A stretch of DNA of 64,000 nt, taken from positions 153,058-217,057 of the forward strand of contig NZ_FOMO01000007.1 of assembly GCF_900112645.1 (NCBI RefSeq). The letters run 5' to 3'. The notes under the pieces are model-generated. The model searched no databases and was not told the DNA's origin. It saw nothing but the letters and a program-made list of their open reading frames with translations. Source of the stretch: Phytopseudomonas straminea. Its GTDB lineage: Bacteria; Pseudomonadota; Gammaproteobacteria; Pseudomonadales; Pseudomonadaceae. Shown here in pieces: positions 20,458 to 29,094 of the stretch (position 1 is the first letter of the stretch; each line of letters starts with the position of its first letter). Position numbers and translations under genes: made by a program.

Positions 20458-20650
20458 AGATAGGCGATGACAGGGCCGGAAAGGCGCTGAGTGTGGCACA
20501 CAACCGTTGTCGCAAAAAGACTGCAAGCGGTATCCGCTCTCATATGTCGCAGGCGCACCGACAAACAAGCCTCGAAAGCGTCGCGGTCTTCGTTATAATC
20601 CGCCGTTTGCTGCCAGCCCATCCCGGCCAGACGGCCCGAAAGGAACGCGC

Positions 20651-22027
20651 ATGTTCGAAAATTTAACCGATCGCCTCTCGCAGACTCTGCGCAGCGTCAC
20701 TGGCAAGGCCAAGCTGACCGAGGACAACATCAAGGACACCCTGCGCGAAGTGCGCATGGCGTTGCTCGAGGCCGACGTGGCGCTGCCCGTGGTCAAGGAT
20801 TTCGTTGCTCGCGTCAAGGAGCGCGCGGTCGGCACCGAGGTGTCCAAGAGCCTGACTCCGGGCCAGGCGTTCGTGAAGATCGTGCGCCTGGAGCTGGAAA
20901 GCCTCATGGGCGCCGCCAACGAAGACCTCGACCTGAGCACCACGCCGCCGGCGGTGGTGCTGATGGCCGGTCTGCAAGGTGCTGGTAAGACCACCACCGT
21001 GGGCAAGCTGGCGCGCCTGCTCAAGGAGCGCAAGAAGAAGAGCGTGATGGTGGTGTCGGCGGACGTCTACCGTCCGGCGGCCATCAAGCAGCTGGAAACC
21101 CTGGCCAATGACCTGGGCGTGACCTTCTTCCCTTCCGACATTACCCAGAAGCCGGTGGCCATCGCCGAAGCGGCGATCCGTGAGGCCAAGCTCAAGTACA
21201 TCGACGTGGTGCTGGTCGACACCGCCGGTCGTCTGGCCGTCGATGCCGAGATGATGGCCGAGATCCAGGCGCTGCATGCCGCGGTCAATCCGGTGGAGAC
21301 CCTGTTCGTGGTCGACGCCATGACCGGTCAGGACGCCGCCAACACCGCCAAGGCCTTCAACGATGCGCTGCCGCTTACCGGCGTGGTGCTCACCAAGGTC
21401 GACGGTGACGCCCGTGGCGGTGCCGCGCTATCGGTGCGCGCCATCACTGGCAAGCCGATCAAGTTCATCGGTATGGGCGAGAAGAGTGAAGCGCTCGAGC
21501 CGTTTCACCCCGAGCGAATCGCCTCGCGCATCCTCGGCATGGGCGATGTGCTCAGCCTGATCGAACAGGCCGAGCAGACCCTCGACCGCGAGAAGGCCGA
21601 GAAGCTCACCAAGAAGCTCAAGAAGGGCAAGGGTTTCGACCTCGAGGACTTCCGCGACCAGCTCGTGCAGATGAAAAGTATGGGCGGCCTCGGCGGCCTG
21701 ATGGACAAGCTGCCGCAGATGGGTGGCGTCAACCTGGCGCAGATGGGCAATGCCCAGGGCGCGGCAGAAAAGCAGTTCAAGCAGATGGAGGCGATCATCA
21801 ACTCGATGACGCCTGCCGAGCGCCGCGACCCCGACATCATCAGCGGCTCGCGCAAGCGCCGCATCGCCATGGGTTCTGGCACTCAGGTGCAGGACATCGG
21901 TCGGCTGATCAAGCAGCACAAGCAGATGCAGAAGATGATGAAGAAATTCAGTGCCAAAGGCGGCATGGCCAAGATGATGCGCGGCATGGGCAGCATGATG
22001 CCTGGCGGCGGCATGCCGAAGTTCTGA
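20651..22027 (+). CDS. ffh: Signal recognition particle protein Ffh
   Basis: 458-residue SRP54 GTPase that binds signal sequences of nascent membrane proteins together with 4.5S RNA. N domain (MFENLTDRLSQTL...), G domain with GLQGAGKTTT, DTAGR and TKVDGDARGG, and a methionine-rich M domain with RRKRIAMGSGT-type RNA-binding segment and a C-terminal GGMAKMMRGMGSMMPGGGMP tail. The ATG at 20651 with AGGAACGCG gives the family start; the longer upstream start is spurious. Confidence 0.97.
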   Translation: MFENLTDRLSQTLRSVTGKAKLTEDNIKDTLREVRMALLEADVALPVVKDFVARVKERAVGTEVSKSLTPGQAFVKIVRLELESLMGAANEDLDLSTTPPAVVLMAGLQGAGKTTTVGKLARLLKERKKKSVMVVSADVYRPAAIKQLETLANDLGVTFFPSDITQKPVAIAEAAIREAKLKYIDVVLVDTAGRLAVDAEMMAEIQALHAAVNPVETLFVVDAMTGQDAANTAKAFNDALPLTGVVLTKVDGDARGGAALSVRAITGKPIKFIGMGEKSEALEPFHPERIASRILGMGDVLSLIEQAEQTLDREKAEKLTKKLKKGKGFDLEDFRDQLVQMKSMGGLGGLMDKLPQMGGVNLAQMGNAQGAAEKQFKQMEAIINSMTPAERRDPDIISGSRKRRIAMGSGTQVQDIGRLIKQHKQMQKMMKKFSAKGGMAKMMRGMGSMMPGGGMPKF

Positions 22028-22037
22028 TGGCTCTGGC

Positions 22038-22055
22038 AGGCCGCCTGGCGGCCTG
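22038..22055 (+). terminator. Hairpin after ffh
   Basis: AGGCCGC-CTG-GCGGCCT forms a short stable stem 11 nt after the ffh stop, followed by an A-rich and not T-rich stretch. It may separate ffh from the rpsP operon only partly. Confidence 0.4.
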
Positions 22056-22068
22056 TGGAAAAAGAGAT

Positions 22069-22096
22069 TTGCAAACAGCCGCATAATCCTTAGAAT
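22069..22096 (+). promoter_or_regulatory. Probable sigma70 promoter of the rpsP-rimM-trmD-rplS operon
   Basis: TTGCAA (22069-22074), 16-nt spacer, TAGAAT (22091-22096; five of six to TATAAT) about 65 nt before the rpsP start. A short inverted repeat GCCGCAT/ATGCGGC surrounds the -10 element (22079-22103), which could fold in the early transcript or bind a regulator. Confidence 0.55.
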
Positions 22097-22170
22097 ATGC
22101 GGCCTTTCGGGCCTAGGCCCATTTTTGATGTGTGCCTCAAGTTAGCACCGACTACAGGAACGATGTTCAC

Positions 22171-22422
22171 ATGGTAACTATTCGTCTCGCTCGCGGCGGC
22201 TCCAAAAAGCGCCCCTTCTACCACCTCACCGTGACCAACAGCCGCAATGCGCGCGACGGTCGCTTCGTAGAGCGTATCGGTTTCTTCAATCCGATCGCCT
22301 CGGGTGCTGAAGTCAAGCTGTCCGTGAATCAAGAGCGCGCTACTTACTGGCTGAGCCAGGGCGCCCAGCCGTCTGAGCGCGTTGCTCAGCTGCTGAAAGA
22401 AGCTGCCAAGGCTGCTGCCTAA
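22171..22422 (+). CDS. rpsP: 30S ribosomal protein bS16
   Basis: 83 residues (E. coli 82), needed for 30S assembly. The start MVTIRLARGGSKKRPFYHL is the universal bS16 N-terminus, so the ATG at 22171 was chosen over an in-frame one 39 nt upstream. First gene of the conserved rpsP-rimM-trmD-rplS operon; rimM starts 9 nt after its stop. Confidence 0.98.
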   Translation: MVTIRLARGGSKKRPFYHLTVTNSRNARDGRFVERIGFFNPIASGAEVKLSVNQERATYWLSQGAQPSERVAQLLKEAAKAAA

Positions 22423-22431
22423 GCACTTCTT

Positions 22432-22968
22432 ATGAGCACGACGCCGGCCCCCGCCGAGGATCTTCTGGTTCTTGGCAAGATAGTCTCGGTGCATGGCGTC
22501 AAGGGTGAGATAAAGGTGTATTCCTTTACCGATCCCCTGGATAACGTGCTCGATTACCCTCGCTGGACGCTGCGGCGCGATGGCGAGGTGAAACAGGTTG
22601 AACTGGCTGGTGGACGCTTGCAGGGCAAGGTTCTGGTCGCCAGGCTCAAAGGGCTCGAGGATCGTGAAGTGGCGCGTACCTACGCGGGCTTCGAGATCTG
22701 CGTACCCAGGAGCCAGCTGCCGGAGCTCGATGACGGCGAGTTCTACTGGTATCAGCTGGAAGGTCTGAAGGTCATCGATCAGGCGGGGCAACTGCTCGGC
22801 AAGGTCGATCATCTGTTCGAGACCGGTGCCAATGACGTGATGGTGGTCAAGCCCTGCGCTGACAGTCTCGATGATCGTGAGCGTTTGCTGCCGTATACGC
22901 AGCAGTGCGTGTTGTCGATCAATCTCGAAGCTGGCGAGATGCAGGTCGAGTGGGACGCGGATTTCTGA
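22432..22968 (+). CDS. rimM: Ribosome maturation factor RimM
   Basis: 178 residues. Binds S19 and helps 16S rRNA 3'-domain assembly. Two beta-barrel modules: RimM domain (LLVLGKIVSVHGVKGEIKVYSFTD) and PRC-barrel C-terminal part (GEFYWYQLEGLKVIDQ...LFETGANDVMVV). trmD starts 4 nt after the stop codon, supporting coupled translation. Confidence 0.97.
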   Translation: MSTTPAPAEDLLVLGKIVSVHGVKGEIKVYSFTDPLDNVLDYPRWTLRRDGEVKQVELAGGRLQGKVLVARLKGLEDREVARTYAGFEICVPRSQLPELDDGEFYWYQLEGLKVIDQAGQLLGKVDHLFETGANDVMVVKPCADSLDDRERLLPYTQQCVLSINLEAGEMQVEWDADF

Positions 22969-22972
22969 CGCC

Positions 22973-23725
22973 ATGCCGAGCTTGCGCGTCGATGTGATTA
23001 CGCTGTTCCCGGAAATGTTCGCCGCCATCAGCGATTACGGCATCACCAGTCGTGCGGTAAAGCAGGAGCTGTTGCAGCTGACCTGCTGGAATCCGCGCAG
23101 CTATACCACGGATCGTCATCACACCGTTGACGACCGCCCCTTCGGTGGTGGTCCCGGCATGGTGATGAAGATCAAGCCGCTGGAAGATGCTCTGGTTGAT
23201 GCCAGGCAGGCCAGCGACGTACCGGCGAAGGTGATTTATCTCTCGCCGCAGGGCCGCAAGCTGACGCAGGCGGCGGTACGCGAGCTGGCGAAAGAGGAGC
23301 GTTTGATTCTCATTGCTGGCCGCTACGAAGGCATCGACGAACGTTTCATCGAAACCCACGTCGATGAGGAATGGTCGATCGGCGACTACGTCCTGTCCGG
23401 CGGTGAGCTGCCGGCCATGGTGCTGATCGATGCGGTAACGCGCCTATTGCCTGGTGCATTAGGTCATGCAGATTCGGCCGAGGAAGACTCCTTCACGGAT
23501 GGCTTGCTCGACTGCCCGCACTACACCCGTCCGGAGGTGTATGCGGATAAACGTGTTCCGCAGGTGCTGCTTGGCGGCAACCACGAACACATCCGGCGCT
23601 GGCGTTTGCAGCAGTCCCTGGGGCGCACCTGGGAACGCCGTGTCGATCTTCTGGATAGCCGCTCGCTTTCTGGAGAAGAGAAGAAGCTGCTGGAGGAATA
23701 CATCCGCCAGCGGGACGATAACTAA
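22973..23725 (+). CDS. trmD: tRNA (guanine-N1)-methyltransferase TrmD
   Basis: 250-residue SPOUT-class enzyme that methylates G37 of tRNAs, preventing +1 frameshifts. Readable: VDVITLFPEMF start, DRPFGGGPGMVMK, the AdoMet knot segments LIAGRYEGIDERF and WSIGDYVLSGGELPAM. A longer frame begins inside rimM and was rejected. No promoter is evident before rplS, which starts 40 nt later. Confidence 0.97.
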   Translation: MPSLRVDVITLFPEMFAAISDYGITSRAVKQELLQLTCWNPRSYTTDRHHTVDDRPFGGGPGMVMKIKPLEDALVDARQASDVPAKVIYLSPQGRKLTQAAVRELAKEERLILIAGRYEGIDERFIETHVDEEWSIGDYVLSGGELPAMVLIDAVTRLLPGALGHADSAEEDSFTDGLLDCPHYTRPEVYADKRVPQVLLGGNHEHIRRWRLQQSLGRTWERRVDLLDSRSLSGEEKKLLEEYIRQRDDN

Positions 23726-23765
23726 TATCGATGGCCGGCCTGACGGCCCGTCTTAGGAGCGCAGC

Positions 23766-24116
23766 ATGACCAACAAAATCATTCAGCAACTCGAAGCTGA
23801 GCAGATGAGCAAAGAGATCCCGACCTTTGCCCCGGGCGACACCGTAGTCGTTCAGGTGAAAGTAAAGGAAGGTGACCGCCAGCGTCTGCAGGCGTTCGAG
23901 GGTGTGGTAATCGCCAAGCGTAACCGTGGTCTGAACAGCGCCTTCACCGTGCGCAAGATCTCCAGCGGCGTTGGCGTTGAGCGTACTTTCCAGACCTACA
24001 GCCCGCTGGTCGACAGCCTGGCCGTCAAGCGTCGCGGTGATGTTCGCAAAGCCAAGCTGTACTATCTGCGCGACCTGTCCGGCAAGGCAGCGCGCATCAA
24101 GGAAAAACTGGTTTAA
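23766..24116 (+). CDS. rplS: 50S ribosomal protein bL19
   Basis: 116 residues (E. coli 115), located at the 30S-50S interface. Recognised by MTNKIIQQLEAEQMSKEIP and the KVKEGDRQRLQAFEGVVIAK block. The ATG follows TTAGGAGCGCAGC. It ends the operon in front of a clear terminator. Confidence 0.98.
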   Translation: MTNKIIQQLEAEQMSKEIPTFAPGDTVVVQVKVKEGDRQRLQAFEGVVIAKRNRGLNSAFTVRKISSGVGVERTFQTYSPLVDSLAVKRRGDVRKAKLYYLRDLSGKAARIKEKLV

Positions 24117-24131
24117 TCCAGCTTTCCCCCT

Positions 24132-24161
24132 CGAAAAAAGCAGCCTCGGCTGCTTTTTTCG
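24132..24161 (+). terminator. Intrinsic terminator of the rpsP-rplS operon
   Basis: CGAAAAAAGCAGCC / GGCTGCTTTTTTCG forms a long stem with the T6 run inside its 3' arm, 16 nt after the rplS stop. The symmetric A-run means it could also act on the opposite strand. Confidence 0.9.
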
Positions 24162-24189
24162 TTTCTGGCGTTTGGTGGGCTGGCAGCCG

Positions 24190-24210
24190 TTTCGCAAGCC
24201 CGCTCCCACA
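24190..24210 (-). repeat. Single REP-like element between rplS and xerD
   Basis: TTTCGCAAGCCCGCTCCCAC matches on the complementary strand the GTGGGAGCGGGC core of Pseudomonas REPs. It lies just after the operon terminator. Confidence 0.55.
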
Positions 24211-24278
24211 AAAGCAGTGCAGTATCTGCTTTTGATTGTGTTGATAATGAATTCTTTGCGTAGTGCAGATCTGACCCC

Positions 24279-25175
24279 ATGTCCGCTGTCGGCCATCCAT
24301 TGATCGAGCGTTTCATCGAGGCTTTGTGGCTGGAGAAGGGCCTGTCCGCCCATACTCAGTCGGCCTATCGCAGTGATTTGGCGCTGCTCAACGGCTGGCT
24401 GCAGGCCCGCGATGTCGAGCTGCAGGCGGTGGGCCGCGAGGTGCTGCTCGATCATCTGGCCTGGCGCATGAATGAAGGCTACAAGGCGCGCTCCACGGCG
24501 CGGCTGATTTCCGGCATGCGCGGCTTCTACCGCTTCCTGCTGCGCGAGGGCATCATCGACACCGATCCCACGCTGCAGGTCGACATGCCGCAGCTTGGCC
24601 GGCCGCTGCCCAAGTCGCTGTCCGAGGCGGATGTCGAGGCGCTGCTGGCCGCGCCGGATCTGGATGATCCCATCGGCCTGCGTGATCGCGCCATGCTCGA
24701 GGTGCTGTATGCCTGTGGTCTGCGGGTCAGCGAGCTGGTCGGGCTGACGCTCGAGCAGGTCAATCTTCGCCAGGGCGTGCTACGGGTGTTCGGCAAGGGC
24801 AGCAAGGAGCGCCTGGTGCCCATGGGGGAGGAAGCCATCGGCTGGGTCGAGCGCTATTGTCGTGAGGCACGGCCTGCGCTGCTGGCTGGTCGGCCCGCGG
24901 ACGTGCTATTCCCGAGCCTGCGTGGCGAGCAGATGACCCGGCAAACCTTCTGGCACCGCATCAAGCATCACGCCCAGGTGGCGGGGATCGCCAAGTCGCT
25001 GTCGCCGCACACTTTGCGTCATGCCTTCGCGACTCATCTGCTCAACCACGGCGCTGACCTGCGCGTGGTGCAGATGCTGCTGGGTCACAGTGATCTGTCC
25101 ACCACGCAGATCTACACCCACATCGCCCGCGCGCGCTTGCAGGCGTTGCATGCTCAGCACCATCCGCGTGGCTGA
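24279..25175 (+). CDS. xerD: Site-specific tyrosine recombinase XerD
   Basis: 298 residues, the same length as E. coli XerD. With XerC it resolves chromosome dimers at dif under FtsK control. The catalytic set is present: R149 in CGLRVSEL, the lysine of GKGSKERLVP, HTLRHAFATH, the LLGHSDLSTTQIYTH segment with nucleophile Y279. The SAM-like N-terminal domain (residues 1-105) is intact. dsbC follows after 108 nt. Confidence 0.97.
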   Translation: MSAVGHPLIERFIEALWLEKGLSAHTQSAYRSDLALLNGWLQARDVELQAVGREVLLDHLAWRMNEGYKARSTARLISGMRGFYRFLLREGIIDTDPTLQVDMPQLGRPLPKSLSEADVEALLAAPDLDDPIGLRDRAMLEVLYACGLRVSELVGLTLEQVNLRQGVLRVFGKGSKERLVPMGEEAIGWVERYCREARPALLAGRPADVLFPSLRGEQMTRQTFWHRIKHHAQVAGIAKSLSPHTLRHAFATHLLNHGADLRVVQMLLGHSDLSTTQIYTHIARARLQALHAQHHPRG

Positions 25176-25283
25176 ATCGGCTGGCGCCAGTTGGCGCTTT
25201 GCGTCTGCCGGGCGCAGCCTGGGGCGCCGGTTATGGTAGTCTCTGTGCTTTCCCTGTCACCCCGTCGCTCGATAGGAGTTTTC

Positions 25284-26009
25284 ATGCGTGTGACCCGCAT
25301 CGTCGCGGCCATGGCTCTCGGCCTGGTCAGCACCCTCGGCCATGCAGCCGACCCGGATCAGGCGATCCGCAAGAACCTGCTTTCCATCCAGCCCGATCTG
25401 CCGATCGAAACCATTGCCGAGAGCCCGATGCCCGGCGTTTATCAGGTTCAGCTCAAGGGTGGTCGCCAGCTTTACGCCAGTGCCGATGGGCAGTTCGTGA
25501 TGCAGGGCTACCTGTTTCAGTTCAAGGATGGCCAGGCCATCAACCTGACCGAAGCAGAGGAAAGCAAGGCCATCGCCAAGCAGATCAACGCCATTCCGGC
25601 CAAGGACATGGTGGTGTTCGCGCCGAAAGAGCCGAAAACCCATATCACCGTATTTACCGACACCGACTGCGCCTATTGCCAGAAGCTGCACAGCGAAGTT
25701 GGCGAGCTGAACAAGCTTGGCGTCGAGGTGCGTTACCTGGCCTTCCCGCGTCAGGGGATGGGCAGCAAGGGTGCCAAGGATCTGGCTAGTGTGTGGTGTT
25801 CCAAGGACCGCCAGGCCGCGATGAACAAGGCCAAGGCGCGTGAGTCGATTCCCCAGGTCAGCTGCGACAATCCGGTAGCGCAGGAGTACCAGCTAGGGCA
25901 GGCGATCGGCGTCAACGGCACGCCGGCGATCATTCTTGAGAACGGCAAGATGATCCCCGGTTACCAGCCCGCCGCGCAGCTGGCGAAGCTGGCCCTGGAA
26001 GCCAAGTGA
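25284..26009 (+). CDS. dsbC: Periplasmic disulfide isomerase DsbC with CAYC active site
   Basis: 241 residues with a Sec signal peptide (cleavage near GHAAD, residues 19-22). N-terminal dimerisation domain, then a thioredoxin fold. The active site is C129-A-Y-C132 in FTDTDCAYCQKLH; E. coli DsbC has CGYC, so Gly is replaced by Ala. A second cysteine pair (VWCSKD and VSCDNP) matches the structural disulfide of the family, and the cis-proline region NGTPAIIL is present. The ATG follows ATAGGAGTTTTC; longer starts would lose the signal peptide. P. aeruginosa also has xerD-dsbC-hom-thrC. Confidence 0.93.
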   Translation: MRVTRIVAAMALGLVSTLGHAADPDQAIRKNLLSIQPDLPIETIAESPMPGVYQVQLKGGRQLYASADGQFVMQGYLFQFKDGQAINLTEAEESKAIAKQINAIPAKDMVVFAPKEPKTHITVFTDTDCAYCQKLHSEVGELNKLGVEVRYLAFPRQGMGSKGAKDLASVWCSKDRQAAMNKAKARESIPQVSCDNPVAQEYQLGQAIGVNGTPAIILENGKMIPGYQPAAQLAKLALEAK

Positions 26010-26123
26010 TTCGAACTGGGGTAGTCGATTGACTATCCCTTGGCCGCTTCGTAATGTGCGGCTCTTTTTCCACGGCTGGCGCCCGCGTCGGCCGTTTTAC
26101 GCAGTGCAGTTGGGGAGTCTAGT

Positions 26124-27428
26124 GTGAATCCGGTCAAAGTAGGCATCTGTGGGCTGGGTACCGTCGGTGGCGGTACCGTGAATGTGCTCAAGCGCAACGC
26201 CGAGGAAATCGCGCGTCGTGCCGGGCGTGGCATCGAGGTGGCGCAGATTGCCACCCGCACACCCAAGCCCCAGTACCAGTCGACCGGTATTACCATGACC
26301 GACGATGTCTTCGCGGTGGCCAGCAACCCCGAGATCGATATCGTCGTGGAGCTCATCGGCGGCTACAGCGTTGCCCGTGAGCTGGTCCTCAAGGCCATCG
26401 AGAATGGCAAGCACGTGGTCACCGCCAACAAGGCGCTGATCGCCGTGCATGGCAACGAGATCTTCGCTCGCGCCCGCGAGAAGGGCGTGATCGTCGCGTT
26501 CGAGGCGGCGGTGGCTGGTGGCATCCCCGTGATCAAGGCGATCCGCGAAGGCCTGTCGGCCAACCGTATCAACTGGCTGGCCGGTATCATCAACGGCACC
26601 GGCAACTTCATCCTCAGCGAGATGCGCGAGAAGGGGCGTACCTTCGAAGACGTGCTGGCCGAAGCCCAGGCCCTGGGTTACGCCGAAGCCGATCCGACCT
26701 TCGACGTCGAAGGCATCGACGCGGCCCACAAATTGACCATCCTGGCGTCCATCGCGTTCGGCATTCCGCTGCAGTTCGACAAGGCCTACACCGAAGGCAT
26801 CACCAAGCTGACCACTGCCGACGTGAACTACGCCGAGGCGCTGGGCTATCGCATCAAGCACCTGGGTGTGGCGCGCCGTACCGACGCCGGCATCGAGCTG
26901 CGCGTGCACCCGACGCTGATCCCGGCCGACCGTCTGATCGCCAACGTCAATGGCGTGATGAACGCGGTGATGGTCAATGGTGACGCTGCTGGCAGCACCC
27001 TGTTCTACGGCGCGGGTGCTGGCATGGAAGCGACCGCTTCGGCCGTGGTGGCCGATCTGGTCGACGTGGTGCGTGCACTGACCACCGACCCGACCAACCG
27101 CGTGCCGCACCTGGCCTTCCAGCCGGATTCGTTGTCCGACCACCCGATCCTGTCGATCACCGCCTGCGAGAGCGCCTACTACCTGCGCATCCAGGCCAAG
27201 GATCGCCCGGGTGTGCTGGCCCAGGTGGCGAGTATCCTGTCGGAGCGCGGCATCAACATCGAATCGATCATGCAGAAGGAAGTCGAGGAGCAAGACGGCC
27301 TGGTGCCGATGATCCTGGTCACTCATCGCGTTGCCGAGCAGCGCATGAACGACGCCATTTCTGCCCTGGAAGCGCTGGCCGACGTCGTCGGCAACGTGGT
27401 GCGCATCCGCGTCGAACAACTCAGCTAA
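26124..27428 (+). CDS. hom: Homoserine dehydrogenase
   Basis: 434 residues. Reduces aspartate semialdehyde to homoserine for threonine and methionine. Rossmann motif GICGLGTVGGGTV near the N-terminus, the catalytic block ANKALIAVHG and INGTGNFILSEM, and a C-terminal ACT domain from about residue 350 (KDRPGVLAQVASILSERGIN) for allosteric control. The start is GTG at 26124 after TTGGGGAG. Unlike E. coli ThrA it is not fused to aspartokinase. thrC follows in the same operon. Confidence 0.96.
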   Translation: MNPVKVGICGLGTVGGGTVNVLKRNAEEIARRAGRGIEVAQIATRTPKPQYQSTGITMTDDVFAVASNPEIDIVVELIGGYSVARELVLKAIENGKHVVTANKALIAVHGNEIFARAREKGVIVAFEAAVAGGIPVIKAIREGLSANRINWLAGIINGTGNFILSEMREKGRTFEDVLAEAQALGYAEADPTFDVEGIDAAHKLTILASIAFGIPLQFDKAYTEGITKLTTADVNYAEALGYRIKHLGVARRTDAGIELRVHPTLIPADRLIANVNGVMNAVMVNGDAAGSTLFYGAGAGMEATASAVVADLVDVVRALTTDPTNRVPHLAFQPDSLSDHPILSITACESAYYLRIQAKDRPGVLAQVASILSERGINIESIMQKEVEEQDGLVPMILVTHRVAEQRMNDAISALEALADVVGNVVRIRVEQLS

Positions 27429-27432
27429 TTTC

Positions 27433-27463
27433 GTCGCGCGCCGCGACCTGCTCGCGGCGCGAC
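27433..27463 (+). other. Strong intercistronic hairpin between hom and thrC
   Basis: GTCGCGCGCCGCGA pairs with TCGCGGCGCGAC with a two-base bulge, 4 nt after the hom stop. No T-run follows. It may block exonucleases or attenuate, and lies 25 nt before the thrC start. Confidence 0.55.
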
Positions 27464-27488
27464 GCCCCAAACCGAAGGTTTGCAGACC

Positions 27489-28898
27489 ATGCGCTATATC
27501 AGCACTCGCGGCCAGGCACCGGCCCTGAATTTCGAAGACGTCCTGCTGGCCGGCCTGGCCACTGATGGCGGCCTGTACGTGCCGGAAAACCTGCCACGCT
27601 TCAGTCAGGAAGAGATCGCCTCCTGGGCGGGCCTGCCTTATCACGAGCTGGCCTTCCGGGTGATGCGCCCGTTCGTGACCGGCAGCATTCCGGATGCCGA
27701 CTTCAAGAAGATCCTCGAAGACACCTACGGCGTGTTCGAGCACTCGGCCGTGGCGCCGCTGCGTCAGCTGGGTGGCAACGAGTGGGTGCTCGAGCTGTTC
27801 CATGGCCCGACACTGGCGTTCAAGGATTTCGCTCTGCAGCTGCTCGGTCGCCTGCTCGACTACGTGCTGGCCAAGCGCAACGAGCGCGTGGTGATCATGG
27901 GTGCCACCAGTGGTGACACCGGCTCGGCTGCCATCGAAGGCTGCAAGGCTTGCGAGAACGTGGACATCTTCATCATGCACCCGCACAACCGGGTGTCCGA
28001 AGTGCAGCGCCGGCAGATGACCACCATTCTCGGCGACAACATCCACAACATCGCCATCGAGGGCAACTTCGACGACTGTCAGGAGATGGTCAAGGCCAGC
28101 TTCGCCGACCAGGGTTTCCTCAAGGGTACGCGCCTGGTGGCGGTCAACTCGATCAACTGGGCGCGGATCATGGCCCAGATCGTCTACTACTTCCACGCGG
28201 CCCTGCAGCTCGGCGGTCCGGCGCGTTCGGTGGCCTTCTCGGTGCCGACCGGCAACTTCGGCGACATCTTTGCCGGCTATCTCGCCCGCAACATGGGCCT
28301 GCCGGTCAGCCAGCTGATCGTCGCCACCAACCGCAACGACATCCTGCACCGCTTCATGAGCGGCAATCAGTACGCCAAGGGCGAGCTGTACCCGACCCTG
28401 TCGCCGTCGATGGACATCATGGTCTCGTCGAACTTCGAGCGTCTGCTGTTCGACCTGCACGGTCGCAACGGCCCGTCGATCGCCGCGCTGATGACCGAAT
28501 TCCGCCAGACCGGCGGGTTCACCGTCGAAGACGACCGCTGGACCGAGGCGCGCAAGCTGTTCGATTCCCTCGCCGTGAGCGATGAGCAGACCTGCCAGAC
28601 TATTGCTGAGGTATACGCCGCCACCGGTGAGCTGCTCGACCCGCACACCGCCATCGGTGTGCGTGCTGCTCGCGAGTGCCGTCGCAGCCTGTCGGTGCCG
28701 ATGGTGGTGCTGGGCACGGCCCATCCGGTGAAGTTCCCGGAGGCCATCGAGAAGTCCGCCGTGGATCTGTCGCCAGCCTTGCCGGCGCACCTGGCCGATC
28801 TGTTCGAGCGCGAAGAGCGTTGCACCGTGCTTGCTAACGACTTGCCAACCGTGCAGCAATTCGTGGCGGCACATGGTAATCGCGGCAAGCCGCTGTAA
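27489..28898 (+). CDS. thrC: Threonine synthase
   Basis: 469 residues, PLP-dependent, converts O-phosphohomoserine to threonine. N-terminus MRYISTRGQAPALNFEDVLLAGLATDGGLYVPE is characteristic; the PLP lysine is in HGPTLAFKDFALQ and the phosphate-binding loop is GATSGDTGSAA. A TTG nine nucleotides upstream is also in frame, but the ATG at 27489 matches the family length. Ends with a terminator-like hairpin. Confidence 0.96.
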   Translation: MRYISTRGQAPALNFEDVLLAGLATDGGLYVPENLPRFSQEEIASWAGLPYHELAFRVMRPFVTGSIPDADFKKILEDTYGVFEHSAVAPLRQLGGNEWVLELFHGPTLAFKDFALQLLGRLLDYVLAKRNERVVIMGATSGDTGSAAIEGCKACENVDIFIMHPHNRVSEVQRRQMTTILGDNIHNIAIEGNFDDCQEMVKASFADQGFLKGTRLVAVNSINWARIMAQIVYYFHAALQLGGPARSVAFSVPTGNFGDIFAGYLARNMGLPVSQLIVATNRNDILHRFMSGNQYAKGELYPTLSPSMDIMVSSNFERLLFDLHGRNGPSIAALMTEFRQTGGFTVEDDRWTEARKLFDSLAVSDEQTCQTIAEVYAATGELLDPHTAIGVRAARECRRSLSVPMVVLGTAHPVKFPEAIEKSAVDLSPALPAHLADLFEREERCTVLANDLPTVQQFVAAHGNRGKPL

Positions 28899-28920
28899 GC
28901 GAAGGCGCTGCGAAGCGAAA

Positions 28921-28949
28921 GGCCTGTCACCGAGAGGTGCCGGCCTTTT
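28921..28949 (+). terminator. Probable terminator of hom-thrC
   Basis: A stem centred on CACC-GAGA-GGTG, extended by GGCC/GGCC, is followed by TTTTG, 22 nt after the thrC stop. Confidence 0.6.
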
Positions 28950-28980
28950 GTGTTTGGGGAAGTGGTCGGGGGCGCCTGGT

Positions 28981-29020
28981 TCATGCCCGCGATTCGCGCG
29001 CATGGCGCGCTCCCACAAAG
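28981..29020. repeat. REP-like repeat
   Basis: ATGCCCGCGATTCGCGCGCATGGCGCGCTCCCACA (28983-29017) combines a CGCG palindrome with the GCTCCCACA REP core. A second short inverted repeat, GTGGGCTTTAGCCCAC (29049-29064), lies just downstream. Confidence 0.55.
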
Positions 29021-29094
29021 GCTGGTCTGTAGCTATCGGGAAGTAGAGTGGGCTTTAGCCCACCAATCCACCAGAGCGCGTCTGCCTCCAGGCG

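Noticed and set aside
26097..29018. 973-codon open frame opposite hom-thrC
   Set aside because: Antisense shadow of two well-conserved genes; composition rich in His/Gln/Ala as expected from complement of biased codons.
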